A stretch of 64,000 nucleotides of DNA from an uncultured bacterium (GCA_903893315.1 CAITLU010000037.1:1-64000), one strand, 5' to 3'; positions 54,365 to 63,198 are shown, counted from the stretch's first letter. The notes: generated by a model not told the origin, from the sequence alone. A program made the numbers and translations.

Positions 54365-54862
54365 ATGGAAGAAAGCGAAAAGCGGCGCAGCGGCGCCGAT
54401 ACGACTCCCGGCGCGCTCGCGACAGGCGTTTTCGTGACCGCACTGGCACTGTGGGTGGGCAGCGCTGCTTTCTACTCGGGAGTCGTGCTGCCGGTCCTCT
54501 TCATCAACCTGGCGGCAACGGAAGCCGGTGCGATAGCGGCCCTGGTGTTCCCCTGGTACTTCCGGGTCGGCTGTGTGCTCGGAGTCATCGTGACGGCTGC
54601 GGCTTGGCGGTTGGCGCGCGGGGCCGGCAGGTGGTGGCAACTGGCGACCGCCGTGCTTGCCGCCATGACCGCATCCCAACTGTATTCGACGCTGGTAGTG
54701 TTCCCCGAAGTCGCGCTTCTTCGCGGCAACCGAGATCAGCTCGAACGCTTTGCGGCTTTGCATCAGTTGTCGGTACATCTGAACGCCGTCGTGCTGGTTG
54801 GTGGCATCTTGATATTGTGCGGCAGCGGACTGCTGCTGAGTCGTCGTGAACGTCCGGCCTGA
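54365..54862 (+). CDS. DUF4149 (TMEM205-like) membrane protein
   Basis: 165 residues from ATG 54365, four membrane segments: GVFVTALALWVGSAAFYSGV, IAALVFPWYFRVGCVLGVIV, TAVLAAMTASQLYSTLVV and LNAVVLVGGILILCGSGLLL. It has the family pattern of FVTALALWVG with a LPVLF loop, and QLERFAALHQLSVHLNAVVL. Function unknown. Its end overlaps the following HAD gene by 17 bases. Confidence 0.82.
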   Translation: MEESEKRRSGADTTPGALATGVFVTALALWVGSAAFYSGVVLPVLFINLAATEAGAIAALVFPWYFRVGCVLGVIVTAAAWRLARGAGRWWQLATAVLAAMTASQLYSTLVVFPEVALLRGNRDQLERFAALHQLSVHLNAVVLVGGILILCGSGLLLSRRERPA

Positions 54863-55610
54863 AGCGATCGTTTTCGATCTCTTCGGTACGCTGGTCTTCT
54901 TCGATGACAAGCGGCTTCCGCGCGTTCAGGTCGATGGCCGCAGCGTCGTGATGACGGTACCAGGGCTGCAACGGATCCTGGCCGAGTACGCCCCGGGCGT
55001 AGAGAGCGATCGTTTCCTGGTCTGCCTGCGGCAGGTCGGAGTCGAACTGCTCGAATACAAGCGCCGCATGGGTATCGAGATTCCGACGGCGGTGCGCTTT
55101 GAGCGAGCGTTGGAACGCTTCGGTATCGTCGGGGCCGCCGCCGTCAGCGCCGCCGACGAGATGGCCTCGGCGCACATGGACAGTCTGGCCGCCGCGGTCG
55201 TGGTTCCACCGGGCCGACGCGGACTGCTCGGGCGTCTGGCTGCGAGCTACAGGCTGGCCCTCGTCTCCAACTTCGATCACGGCCCGACCGCACGAAGCGT
55301 GCTGGCGCGGGCGGGTCTCGACGTTCACCTGGAATCGATCGTGATCTCGGCTGAGGAGGGTGTGCGCAAACCGGCTGCGTCTATTTTTCACCGCGCTTGT
55401 GAAGGACTGGCTGTTGCCCCGTCGCGTTGCCTGTACGTGGGTGACACGTTTGCGGAAGACGTCGAAGGTGCGGCCGGTGCCGGACTCGGCTGCGTGTGGG
55501 TGACGCTGCAGAGTGAAGTGCCGTTGCCGGCTCTGGCCGGACTCGCCGATGTTGATGAACTGCCGGAGTGGCTCGAAGCGCGTTTCAGCGCGCCAGGCGG
55601 CGCGCTGTAG
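54846..55610 (+). CDS. HAD-superfamily hydrolase
   Basis: 254 residues, GTG start inside the DUF4149 gene. Motif I IVFDLFGTLVFFDD has one Asp replaced (DLFGT), typical of the HAD-I group where the second Asp can be missing or follow later; motif II LALVSNFDHGP; motif III GVRKPAASIFHRAC (Lys); motif IV CLYVGDTFAEDVEGAAGAGL (Asp pair). Small-molecule phosphatase of unknown substrate. It converges on trmI, whose end overlaps by 26 bases. Confidence 0.85.
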   Translation: MNVRPEAIVFDLFGTLVFFDDKRLPRVQVDGRSVVMTVPGLQRILAEYAPGVESDRFLVCLRQVGVELLEYKRRMGIEIPTAVRFERALERFGIVGAAAVSAADEMASAHMDSLAAAVVVPPGRRGLLGRLAASYRLALVSNFDHGPTARSVLARAGLDVHLESIVISAEEGVRKPAASIFHRACEGLAVAPSRCLYVGDTFAEDVEGAAGAGLGCVWVTLQSEVPLPALAGLADVDELPEWLEARFSAPGGAL

Positions 55611-56382
55611 TCAGGAAGCCGGTGTGTGCGACCATGCGGTGGTCGGGGCGCACGCTCTGCCCCTCGATGTGCCAACTGCGTTCGAGAACTTCGAACGACT
55701 CCGCCAGGCCGAGCGCACTCGAGGCCTGGACGGCATCGTGAAACGCTTTCATCTGTAACACGGTCGGTGTGTAGACGACGACGATGCCGCCGTCTCTCAG
55801 CGCTTCCTCGACTCGCGGTGTAACTGACACCGCATCGGGAACGTCGACGATGATGCGATCGACATCGGTTTCATCGAACCCTTCGCGGGCGTCGCGTATC
55901 TTGATCGTCCACTGCGGCGTGTCGCCTTCGTGGGCGCGCAGGTTGGCTGTGGCTTCGGCGGCGAAGTCCTCGCGTATTTCGTAGCTCACCAAGCGGCCGC
56001 TGGCGCCTACCGCACGAGCCAGCGCCATTGTCAGCGCGCCGCAGCCGACTCCGATTTCGAGCACGGTCTGGCCGGGACGGATGTCGCCGCGGGTCAGGAT
56101 AAGACCGACGTCCTTGGCGAAAATCGGTTCGGCCGGGCGTTCGAGCAGCGGAATCAGTTCGGCGTATGAAGGTCGCAGGATGACGAACTGTTCGTCCTCG
56201 CCGATGCCGACGAGTGAGCCTTCGGCCCGGCCGATCAACTGGTCGCAGGCCAGAACCGATGCACGGATGGTCAGCCGGTGTCCACAACGCAGCCGCTTGA
56301 GGTGGCGGCGTCCTCGGCGGTCGACGAGAATCACTGTTTCACCATCTAGAAGGCAGGAGGCGGGGGATATGAGTGAGGACAT
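55585..56382 (-). CDS. trmI: tRNA (adenine-58-N1)-methyltransferase, TrmI type
   Basis: 265 residues from ATG 56382 (frame to 56418 unsupported). Class I methyltransferase with the TrmI N-terminal domain ILVDRRGRRHLKRL and GSLVGIGEDEQFVILRPSYA. SAM motif TVLEIGVGCGALTMALARAV, YEIREDFAAEATANL, VDRIIVDVPDAVSVTPRVEE and HRMVAHTGFLTTARRL. Methylates A58 in the T-loop of tRNAs. Its 3' end overlaps the converging HAD gene by 26 bases. Confidence 0.9.
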   Translation of the reverse strand: MSSLISPASCLLDGETVILVDRRGRRHLKRLRCGHRLTIRASVLACDQLIGRAEGSLVGIGEDEQFVILRPSYAELIPLLERPAEPIFAKDVGLILTRGDIRPGQTVLEIGVGCGALTMALARAVGASGRLVSYEIREDFAAEATANLRAHEGDTPQWTIKIRDAREGFDETDVDRIIVDVPDAVSVTPRVEEALRDGGIVVVYTPTVLQMKAFHDAVQASSALGLAESFEVLERSWHIEGQSVRPDHRMVAHTGFLTTARRLAR

Positions 56383-56546
56383 CGCGGCTGCCTTGTCCCA
56401 TACTCGCGAGGGTTGCAAGGGAGGGTCTCCCTTGACTGCTCAACGCGGCGCCAGTAGCTTCCCGGGTTCGCGAAGCGGTGGCGCTCCATGCGTCGGCCGC
56501 TGGACGACAATCCAGAGCGGGCCCGGTCCGCAGCTACGAGAGAGCA

Positions 56547-56714
56547 ATGGGAGCCAAGAAAGCCAAAACCGCACAAAAAGCCACGCCGATGCAAAAGGCG
56601 AGCTGTCCCGACTGCGGTGCTGAAGCCAAAGTTGTGTTGTTCGCCGGGTTCGGCGAACGCGGCCTGTTTTGGGTCTGCGACAAGAACTGCGGCTACAAGC
56701 AACGCACCCGCTAA
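56547..56714 (+). CDS. small zinc-ribbon protein
   Basis: 55 residues from ATG 56547. A four-cysteine ribbon: SCPDCGAEAKVVLFAGFGE then GLFWVCDKNCGYKQRTR. Basic N-terminus (GAKKAKTAQKATPMQKA). It lies between trmI (divergent) and another Cys4 protein gene 18 bases downstream, probably in one transcript. Function unknown; nucleic-acid binding is inferred. Confidence 0.75.
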   Translation: MGAKKAKTAQKATPMQKASCPDCGAEAKVVLFAGFGERGLFWVCDKNCGYKQRTR

Positions 56715-56732
56715 GAGCGGGCGAGGGAATCA

Positions 56733-57302
56733 ATGGGACGAGCGAAGAAGAAGGGCGCGCCGGCCTCCGGTGAGTTCAGTCTCTTTGACGAGTCCGATTC
56801 CGTCGATTCAGACGTTGAGGAGGACCTGCCGAAAGACGAAGCGGGTCGCGCTAAGATCAAGCAGCAGTACGTCGAACTGCTGGGGATCCGCGTCCAGAAG
56901 CTGGCGGGGCGCATCCTGAACCGCGAACGCATCAACAAGACGGTCGAAGGCGTCTATTTCATCTGTGCGCAGTGCAAACGCGTGTGTCACAACCTCGATG
57001 AAGGACTGCTCGAAGACGCGGACAACGCCAAGAACCTCTGCACGGTCTGCAGCAAGGGCGGCGACGGGTCCAAGAGCGTGCGCAAACCGACTGTAAAGAA
57101 AGCTGCCAGTGTCCCGGTTCCCGAACTGCCCGAGGATGAGCCGCAACCTGCTTCAAAGTCTGCCAAGCCTGATAAGGCCGACAAGGCTGATAAGCTGGAG
57201 AAGCTCGAAAAGGCTCAAAAGGCTGAGAAACCCGTGAAGGGTGGAAAGTCAGACAAGACCGCAAAGCCTGCCAGTCCCGTCAAGAAGCCGGTCAAGAAAT
57301 AA
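56733..57302 (+). CDS. Cys4 zinc-finger protein with lysine-rich H1-like tail
   Basis: 189 residues. An acidic N-terminus (FSLFDESDSVDSDVEEDLPK), a central helical region (LLGIRVQKLAGRILNRE) and a Cys4 site (FICAQCKRVCHN, then LCTVCSKGGDGSKSV). The last about 80 residues are Lys/Ala/Pro-rich with repeated ADKAD/KLEK units (KPDKADKADKLEKLEKAQKA), resembling histone H1 or HU tails in deltaproteobacteria. A nucleoid or RNA role is inferred. The stop overlaps the converging pseudouridine-synthase gene by eleven bases. Confidence 0.75.
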   Translation: MGRAKKKGAPASGEFSLFDESDSVDSDVEEDLPKDEAGRAKIKQQYVELLGIRVQKLAGRILNRERINKTVEGVYFICAQCKRVCHNLDEGLLEDADNAKNLCTVCSKGGDGSKSVRKPTVKKAASVPVPELPEDEPQPASKSAKPDKADKADKLEKLEKAQKAEKPVKGGKSDKTAKPASPVKKPVKK

Positions 57303-58293
57303 CGCCGTCGTTGTCCGTGTGTCCCCGCTGTCGCGCAGACTCTCGGTCGCGCGAAGTCGAGACTGCGTTGGCGCGGCGCCGCAATGCCGCGTACGCGCCG
57401 ACGAAATCGGCCGGCGCGGCTGCCGAAACGTCGATCAGGCCGGGGATCGTTATGCGAGCGGCGTGCAGCAACTGACCACTGCGAGTTCCGGACGGGGCGG
57501 GGCGCCCACCGTACAGCGAATCTCCTAGCAGTGCGTGGCCGATCATGGCCAGGTGGGCTCGAATCTGATGGGTTACCCCGGTTCTCATCGAGGCCAGCAC
57601 GAGGGTCCAGTCCTGTGCGCCGTCCAGAGGTTCGACGAAGGTTCGTGCCGCCAGCGCGAAGTCGTAAGGGCCGGCGGCGACCATGTGCCGCGCGCGCCGC
57701 GTCAGGGGCTGTTCAATTGTGCATTGCTCGCTCAGTCGGCCGTCCACCAACGCGAGGTAGAACTTGCGTGACTGCCCGGTCGCGAAGGCCTCGCGCAGCA
57801 TGAGGTAGCTCTGCCTGTTTCGCGCCACCAGCAGCACTCCGGAGGTGTCGCGATCGAGGCGGTGAGCGATTCCCGCCTCCTCCGGTCGCTCGCCGATTTG
57901 TGCCTGCGAGCCGATGATCGACTCGACGAAATCGGCAGCCGTGGGCTTGTTGCGGCCCTGGTGGGAGTGGACTGCCGCCGGTTTGAAGACAGCCAGGAGA
58001 GTCGGGCTTTCGAGCAGTACGCGCATCGGCTCCGGCGCTGTCGGTGAAAGTTCGCCGGGTGCGACCGCCTCTATCTCATCTTCAAGCGTGACGTCGATGC
58101 GTTGTCCGATGCGCACCAATTCGGCGGCCTGGACACGCCAGCCGTCCACACGCACGAAACCGAGGCTGAGCCACGATCTGGCACGGCGGCGACCGCAGCC
58201 CGTGGCGTCTGCCAGCAGACGGTCAACGCGCACTCCGTCAACGGTTGCGCAGAAACTGAACGTCGCATCATTCGGAGCTTTTGAAGACGGCAC
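57292..58293 (-). CDS. RluA-family pseudouridine synthase
   Basis: 333 residues. N-terminal S4 domain (DGVRVDRLLADATGCGRRRA, SWLSLGFVRVDGWRV), then catalytic domain LLAVFKPAAVHSHQGRNKPT and HRLDRDTSGVLLVARN (catalytic Asp), RKFYLALVDG, GVTHQIRAHLAMIGHALLGD. Target uridine (23S rRNA or tRNA) cannot be read from the motif. C-terminal tail (VSTSRDRESARQRGHTDN) is shared with the converging gene by eleven bases. Confidence 0.92.
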   Translation of the reverse strand: MPSSKAPNDATFSFCATVDGVRVDRLLADATGCGRRRARSWLSLGFVRVDGWRVQAAELVRIGQRIDVTLEDEIEAVAPGELSPTAPEPMRVLLESPTLLAVFKPAAVHSHQGRNKPTAADFVESIIGSQAQIGERPEEAGIAHRLDRDTSGVLLVARNRQSYLMLREAFATGQSRKFYLALVDGRLSEQCTIEQPLTRRARHMVAAGPYDFALAARTFVEPLDGAQDWTLVLASMRTGVTHQIRAHLAMIGHALLGDSLYGGRPAPSGTRSGQLLHAARITIPGLIDVSAAAPADFVGAYAALRRRANAVSTSRDRESARQRGHTDNDGVIS

Positions 58294-58376
58294 GGGCCGA
58301 CGTTAGTGAGACTTGTCCGGCCAGGCAACACGGACGGCTTGCTTTTGGCTTCTTAGGACATGAGGATTCACTGGCT

Positions 58377-59495
58377 GTGCGCCGTCGATCAGAGTCAGGA
58401 GTCGTTGCCAAGGAACGTCGTTTTGCGGTCATCATGGCCGGGGGCGTTGGCAGCCGCTTCTGGCCCTGGAGTCGCGAGCTTCGTCCAAAGCAACTGCTGG
58501 CGTTGGCGGGGCGTCGTTCCATGGTGGCCGAGACGGTGGCGAGGCTTCGCGGCGTTGTCCGGCCGGAAAACATCCTGGTCGTCACCAACCGGCGTCTGGT
58601 CGGCGCTATGGCCAGGGATCTCCCCGAACTACCGCGCGGTTCGATTCTCGGTGAACCGGCCGGCCGCAATACCGCGCCGTGCATAGGCTGGGCGACCCTC
58701 GAGGTTCTGCACCGGCGTCCCGACGCGGTAATGGCCGTGCTGCCCGCCGACCATGTGATTGCTCCGCGCGCGAAGTTTCACAGTGATCTACTCGCCGGTT
58801 TCGCGGTGGCGGACCGCGCCGGGCAGTTGGTCACCTTCGGCATACGCCCCACTGAGCCGGCCACCGGGTACGGATATATCCGCGCCGGCCGTGTTCTTGC
58901 CGGTCACGGCGAGGCCCGCAGGGTGGGCGGGTTCGTGGAGAAGCCGACCCTGGCGTTGGCCAAGCGCTACGTCGACAGCGGCAGATACTATTGGAACAGC
59001 GGAATGTTCGTGTGGCGGGCCGACGTGCTGTGGACCGAACTGGGTGAGCACCTGCCGGGTCTGGCCCGGGCTCTGAAGGGCATGGAGCGCGCCCGCAAGT
59101 CAGGGGTGCGCGCGCAGATTCCGCGCAAGGATCTCGATCGCGTGTATCCGCGCCTAGAGTCGATCTCGATTGACTACGGCGTGCTTGAACGCAGCCGCAG
59201 CGTCGCGATGCTGCCGGCAACTTTTTCGTGGTCGGATATCGGAAGTTGGGATGCGACGGCGGCGTTGTGGCCCGCCGATGAAGCTGGCAACGCTTCGAGA
59301 GATCCGCTGCTGGCCATCGACAGCGCGGGCAATGTGGTGGCGACGCGCGGCAAGCGCGTGGCGCTGTTGGGCGTGAACGACCTCGTGGTCGTCGATGCCG
59401 GGGATGTTCTTCTGGTGTGTCCGCGCGCCCGCTGTCAGGACGTGCGGCGCATCGTCAGCCGGCTCGGCGAGCGCGGATGGAGGGAACTTCTGTGA
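58377..59495 (+). CDS. mannose-1-phosphate guanylyltransferase
   Basis: 372 residues from GTG 58377 (TGAGGA 11 bases upstream). Makes GDP-mannose. Motifs: MAGGVGSRFWPWSRELRPKQ (nucleotide-binding GxGxRxWP and PKQ), EPAGRNTAPCIGWATLE, VLPADHVIAPRAKF, GYGYIRAG, VGGFVEKPTLALAKRYV and WNSGMFVWRADVL, SIDYGVLERS and FSWSDIGSWDA. The C-terminal PMI domain of longer ManC is absent. The stop overlaps plsB copy 2 by four bases, which ties sugar nucleotide and lipid synthesis in one transcript. Confidence 0.92.
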   Translation: MRRRSESGVVAKERRFAVIMAGGVGSRFWPWSRELRPKQLLALAGRRSMVAETVARLRGVVRPENILVVTNRRLVGAMARDLPELPRGSILGEPAGRNTAPCIGWATLEVLHRRPDAVMAVLPADHVIAPRAKFHSDLLAGFAVADRAGQLVTFGIRPTEPATGYGYIRAGRVLAGHGEARRVGGFVEKPTLALAKRYVDSGRYYWNSGMFVWRADVLWTELGEHLPGLARALKGMERARKSGVRAQIPRKDLDRVYPRLESISIDYGVLERSRSVAMLPATFSWSDIGSWDATAALWPADEAGNASRDPLLAIDSAGNVVATRGKRVALLGVNDLVVVDAGDVLLVCPRARCQDVRRIVSRLGERGWRELL

Positions 59496-62107
59496 TCGCT
59501 CAGGCGCCTTCCGGCGGGCTTACGCCTCCACACTTTTCGGCGATGCGCACTCGGATGTCGCGAGTAGCCGAATTTTTCGGTCGCCGTCTCTTTGCCCACG
59601 CCGTAGTCAACGAGAGACTGGTCGAAAAGATTCGCGAACTCTCCAGCCGTGGAACCGTCATCTACGTACTGCGGAGCAACTCCTTCGTCGACTACTTCAT
59701 GGTGAACTACGTCCTGAGACGCGAAGGCCTGTCGCTGCCGGTCTTCGCCAACGGCGTCTCGTCGGTGGCGCTCGCGCCGTTGCCCGAAGTACTGCGCGCC
59801 GTACGCGACGTGCTGGCAAGAAAGCTGGGGCGGGGCGCTCCGGTAGCGACCGATCACGATCTTTGCGCACGGGCGGTGGCCGCTGGACAACCGGTGCTGA
59901 TCTTCATGCGCGGCCCGCGTGGGCGTCGGGGGCCGGCCGCCGGTGAAGAAACTACGGCTGGCCGCGTCGGTGCCGACTATCTACGCGAGATCCTGGCCGG
60001 AGCGCGTGATGACGGACGCGAACGTTTCATCGTGCCGCTTGCGCCGTTTCGCGGCCACACCTTCCGCCGTCGCGAGGCCGGCGTGTCGGCCCTCGTCTAT
60101 AACGTCCACGAAACTCCGAGTGAGTGGCGAAAGCTGCTGACCTACTGGTTCTACGCCAAGGATCTCTTCCTGACGGTAGGAACCGAGGTCTGTGTAGGCG
60201 ACTTCGTGCGGCGCTACGGTAGCGACGGCGAGGATCGGCTTGTACGGCGTCTGACGCGCGCAATACAGATTTTTCTGCACCGTGAAGAACGGGTGGTGAT
60301 GGGACCGGCCATCCTTCCGCGCAAGAGGATGAAGACGCTCATCCTCGAAGACGACGAGACACGCAGTTTCATCGCCAAACTCGCGGTCGAGAGTGGCGTG
60401 GACGAGGCCAAGCTTCGCAAACAGGCCGAAGGAATCTTCGAGGAGATGGCGGCGCGGTTCAACGGCAGGGTTTTCGCTGCGGTTGCCTGGCTGTTCAAGA
60501 AGATCTGGGGTCGCATGTTTCAGGGGCTCGAACCGATCGGCTTCGACAAGGTCATCGAGAAGGTCAAGAACCACCCGATCGTTCTGGTGCCGTGTCACCG
60601 CAGTCACTTCGACTATCTGATCTTGTCGTATCTCTTCTACCTCCACTTCGTGAGCCCGCCGCACATAGCTGCCGGGATCAACATGTCGTTCTGGCCGATG
60701 TCGCCAATATTCCGCGCCAGCGGAGCGTATTTCATCCGCCGCAGTTTCGGCGATGACGAGCTCTACAAGTACGTGTTCCGCCGTTATCTGCAGTTCCTGA
60801 TACGCGAGGGCTATTCGCAGGAATTCTTCATCGAAGGCGGGCGCAGCCGTACCGGCAAGATCATGACTCCGAAACTGGGCATGCTGGCCGGAATCGTCGG
60901 TGCCTACGCTTCAGGAGTGCGGCGCGAACTGTATCTGGTGCCGGTGTCGATTCACTACGGCCGCATTGTCGAGGAAGACGCCTACCAGGCGGAGTTGGGC
61001 GGAGCTGAGAAGGAACCGGAGAGTTTCGCCGCCCTGATGCGGGCACGCCGGTTTCTCAAGCAGAAGTACGGCACCATCTATATTTCGTTTGCCGATCCGA
61101 TTTCGCTCGGGGACGAACTGGGCGAGCGGAAACAGCGCTTCGTCGAGAAAGCCGGCGATCCGGAGGTCGAGGAGGAGAAACGGCGTTTCATCCAGCGTCT
61201 CGGTTTTCGCATCCTGCGCGACGTCAACGCCGCTGCCGTGGCGGGCGCGACCTCGATATCCGCCACCGTGCTTCTCGGGGCGCCGAAGTGGGGCTTTCGT
61301 TACCGGGACTTCCGCGAGCGGGCCAACGCGCTGGGCGAGTTGACGCGCTTTCTCGGCATCGTCCCCACCGGTTCTCTCGCACGCAACGCCGGCAACTTTC
61401 GCGAGAGCATCTCGTTCCTTGGAACCAACGGGCTGATCGAGGTTCTGCAAAGGGGTCGCGAAGAGGTGCTGGTGGTGAAGCAGGGTCGGCGGCTGGCGCT
61501 GGACTTCTACAAGAACAACCTCATCCACGCTTTCCTGGTGCCTTCACTGCTGACGTCGTGTCTGCGCGAGGGCATCGCGGTATCGGGCTTGAGCGAACGG
61601 ATCTGGTGGTGGCTGGATTTGTTCCGCTACGAGTTTCCGCTTCCGGTACGCAAAGAACTGGCTGGCACCATAGAGCGCCTGCTCGGGTATTATCGCCAGG
61701 TCGGAGCTTTGTCTGGTGACGAACTGGTTGAATCGCACCCGCTGGTGGCGGCAACGCTGAACGTTCTGCAGAATTTCCGCGAGGCCTACTACATCACGGC
61801 GTTGGCGATCAACGGGCAACTCGGACCCGACGGAATGACGCAAAAAGCGCTGGTCGAGGACGTGCGCCGTCACTACAAGACGAGTCTGCTGCTCGGAGAG
61901 GTGTCCAAACCCGAGGGGTCCTCCGACGCTATCTTCCGCGACGCCTTGAGCCGCTATGCCGAACTCGGATTCATCCGGACGGAACAACGGGGACGTGCCG
62001 GCAGGGAACGCTGGGTGCAGCGCGGCGATTCGTGGGCGAAGCTGGAAGAATTCGTAATGGAACTCGATGAGAGCCTGCGTGTCCACACCGAAGCGGCGCG
62101 CAGGTGA
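59492..62107 (+). CDS. plsB: glycerol-3-phosphate/lyso acyltransferase, PlsB family (copy 2)
   Basis: 871 residues from GTG 59492 (GGAGGG upstream; overlaps the previous stop as GTGA). Acyltransferase blocks: VLVPCHRSHFDYLILSYLFY (HX4D, H369/D374), AAGINMSFWPMSPIFRASGA, SQEFFIEGGRSRTGKIMTPK and LVPVSIHYGRIVEED. The N-terminal 350 residues hold IFMRGPRGRRGPAAGEETTA and the C-terminal region has helical PlsB-like segments ending in RRGDSWAKLEEF-like (here QRGDSWAKLEEFVMELDES). It may be a GPAT or an enzyme for another polyol phosphate. Distinct from copy 1 at 30538. Confidence 0.92.
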   Translation: MIAQAPSGGLTPPHFSAMRTRMSRVAEFFGRRLFAHAVVNERLVEKIRELSSRGTVIYVLRSNSFVDYFMVNYVLRREGLSLPVFANGVSSVALAPLPEVLRAVRDVLARKLGRGAPVATDHDLCARAVAAGQPVLIFMRGPRGRRGPAAGEETTAGRVGADYLREILAGARDDGRERFIVPLAPFRGHTFRRREAGVSALVYNVHETPSEWRKLLTYWFYAKDLFLTVGTEVCVGDFVRRYGSDGEDRLVRRLTRAIQIFLHREERVVMGPAILPRKRMKTLILEDDETRSFIAKLAVESGVDEAKLRKQAEGIFEEMAARFNGRVFAAVAWLFKKIWGRMFQGLEPIGFDKVIEKVKNHPIVLVPCHRSHFDYLILSYLFYLHFVSPPHIAAGINMSFWPMSPIFRASGAYFIRRSFGDDELYKYVFRRYLQFLIREGYSQEFFIEGGRSRTGKIMTPKLGMLAGIVGAYASGVRRELYLVPVSIHYGRIVEEDAYQAELGGAEKEPESFAALMRARRFLKQKYGTIYISFADPISLGDELGERKQRFVEKAGDPEVEEEKRRFIQRLGFRILRDVNAAAVAGATSISATVLLGAPKWGFRYRDFRERANALGELTRFLGIVPTGSLARNAGNFRESISFLGTNGLIEVLQRGREEVLVVKQGRRLALDFYKNNLIHAFLVPSLLTSCLREGIAVSGLSERIWWWLDLFRYEFPLPVRKELAGTIERLLGYYRQVGALSGDELVESHPLVAATLNVLQNFREAYYITALAINGQLGPDGMTQKALVEDVRRHYKTSLLLGEVSKPEGSSDAIFRDALSRYAELGFIRTEQRGRAGRERWVQRGDSWAKLEEFVMELDESLRVHTEAARR

Positions 62108-62128
62108 AGCTGACTAGGAGCGACTATC

Positions 62129-62563
62129 GTGACTGAAACCGACCTGCGTGAAAGACTGACGGCGGCCATGCGGAGCAAGGACGCGATGAAGCTGCGCGCC
62201 CTTCGAGCCGTCGTGGCGGCGATCAAGAACAAGGCGATCGAGTTGCGCGGCCCGGTCCCTGAGCGCGAGATCACCGCCCTCATCCAGCGTGAAGTTAAGC
62301 AGTGCCGCGAAACCCTCGACTTCGCCCGCAAGGCGGAGCGCGTCGACCAGGTCACCGAGCACGAGCAACTGCTCGCGGTCCTCGAGGACCTGCTTCCCGC
62401 CGGGATGAGCGATGCCGAACTGCGCGAGGCCATCCTTGCCATCGTCGCCGAAAGCGGCGCCACCGGCATCGGTCCGGTGATGAAGACGCTGGGTGATCGC
62501 TACGCAGGTCGCTACGACGGCAAGACCGCCAGCGCTCTCGCGCGCGAGGTCCTGGCAGGATGA
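62129..62563 (+). CDS. GatB/YqeY domain protein
   Basis: 144 residues, GTG start with TAGGAG about eight bases upstream. The YqeY family is a helical domain like the C-terminus of GatB. Signature stretches: LRERLTAAMRSKDAMKLRAL, KQCRETLDFARKAERVDQVT, LEDLLPAGMSDAELREAI and TGIGPVMKTLGDRYAGRYDG. It probably binds tRNA or helps aminoacyl-tRNA handling; exact role unknown. Twenty-two bases after plsB copy 2, so co-transcribed. Confidence 0.93.
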   Translation: MTETDLRERLTAAMRSKDAMKLRALRAVVAAIKNKAIELRGPVPEREITALIQREVKQCRETLDFARKAERVDQVTEHEQLLAVLEDLLPAGMSDAELREAILAIVAESGATGIGPVMKTLGDRYAGRYDGKTASALAREVLAG

Positions 62564-62588
62564 GCGGCGGCGGCCGCGGGCGGAGGTT

Positions 62589-62617
62589 TTGACACCAGTG
62601 CTGCTTGTCCCTACTCT
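62589..62617 (+). promoter_or_regulatory. sigma70-type promoter for greA
   Basis: TTGACA (62589-62594, perfect) and TACTCT (62612-62617, 3 of 6) with the ideal 17-base spacing, 16 bases upstream of the greA ATG. The predicted start would give a short leader with no Shine-Dalgarno, so the -10 assignment is uncertain; the perfect -35 and spacing are the main evidence. Confidence 0.55.
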
Positions 62618-62632
62618 CCGGACGTTCCGACC

Positions 62633-63112
62633 ATGAAGAAATTACCCATCATCGAGCGGCTGCAGGCCGAGTTGCTGACGCTTCGGCGTGAACTCAACAT
62701 CGAGTTGCCCAAGATCATCGAGGAAGCGCGGGCCCACGGCGACCTGAAGGAAAACGCCGAGTATCATGCTGCCAAGGAAAAGCAGGGCGTGGTCAGTGCT
62801 CGCGTCGGCGCGCTGGAAAACCGCTTGTTCGACCTCTCCCGCTACACGATTTCCTCGATCCCCCGCGGCGTGGTCGGCTACGGCAGCATAGTCGAGATGG
62901 AAGACTCCGAGAGCGGGGACACGGTCAAGTACCAGGTGGTGTTCGCCGAAGAAGTGGACATGGCTTCGGGCAAGATCTCCCTGACGTCGCCGGTCGGACA
63001 GGCGCTGCTGAAGCGCAAGGAAGGGGACGAGGTGACGATACAGCTCCCCAACGCCCGTAAGCGCTATCAGATCCTTTCCGTTGTCACGATCCACGAACGA
63101 GGCGAACTCTAG
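62633..63112 (+). CDS. greA: transcript cleavage factor GreA
   Basis: 159 residues. Rescues backtracked RNA polymerase. N-terminal coiled coil with the GreA tip region: RLQAELLTLRRELNIELPKI, ARAHGDLKENAEYHAAKEKQ (acidic tip, D and E) and the C-terminal FKBP-like domain: GSIVEMEDSESGDTVKYQVV, SGKISLTSPVGQALLKRK and VTIQLPNARKRYQIL. It is followed by the structured leader of rimP. Confidence 0.97.
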   Translation: MKKLPIIERLQAELLTLRRELNIELPKIIEEARAHGDLKENAEYHAAKEKQGVVSARVGALENRLFDLSRYTISSIPRGVVGYGSIVEMEDSESGDTVKYQVVFAEEVDMASGKISLTSPVGQALLKRKEGDEVTIQLPNARKRYQILSVVTIHERGEL

Positions 63113-63170
63113 TATTTTGGCGGATGGCCTCGTGCCTCCGCAGGCCCCTTCCTTCCCTCCCTGGCTCCCG

Positions 63171-63198
63171 GCGCCGGCCGGCAGGGGCGAGCCGGCGC
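63171..63198 (+). promoter_or_regulatory. first strong hairpin of the rimP-nusA leader
   Basis: GCGCCGGC (63171-63178) pairs perfectly with GCCGGCGC (63191-63198), loop 12 bases. It comes before the alternative hairpins at 63214-63251. It could be part of an anti-terminator or simply a leader stem. Confidence 0.4.

Noticed and set aside
55585-55610. Overlap of HAD and trmI 3' ends as a frameshift artefact
   Set aside because: Both genes keep family-typical C-termini; a 26-base converging overlap is plausible in this compact genome.
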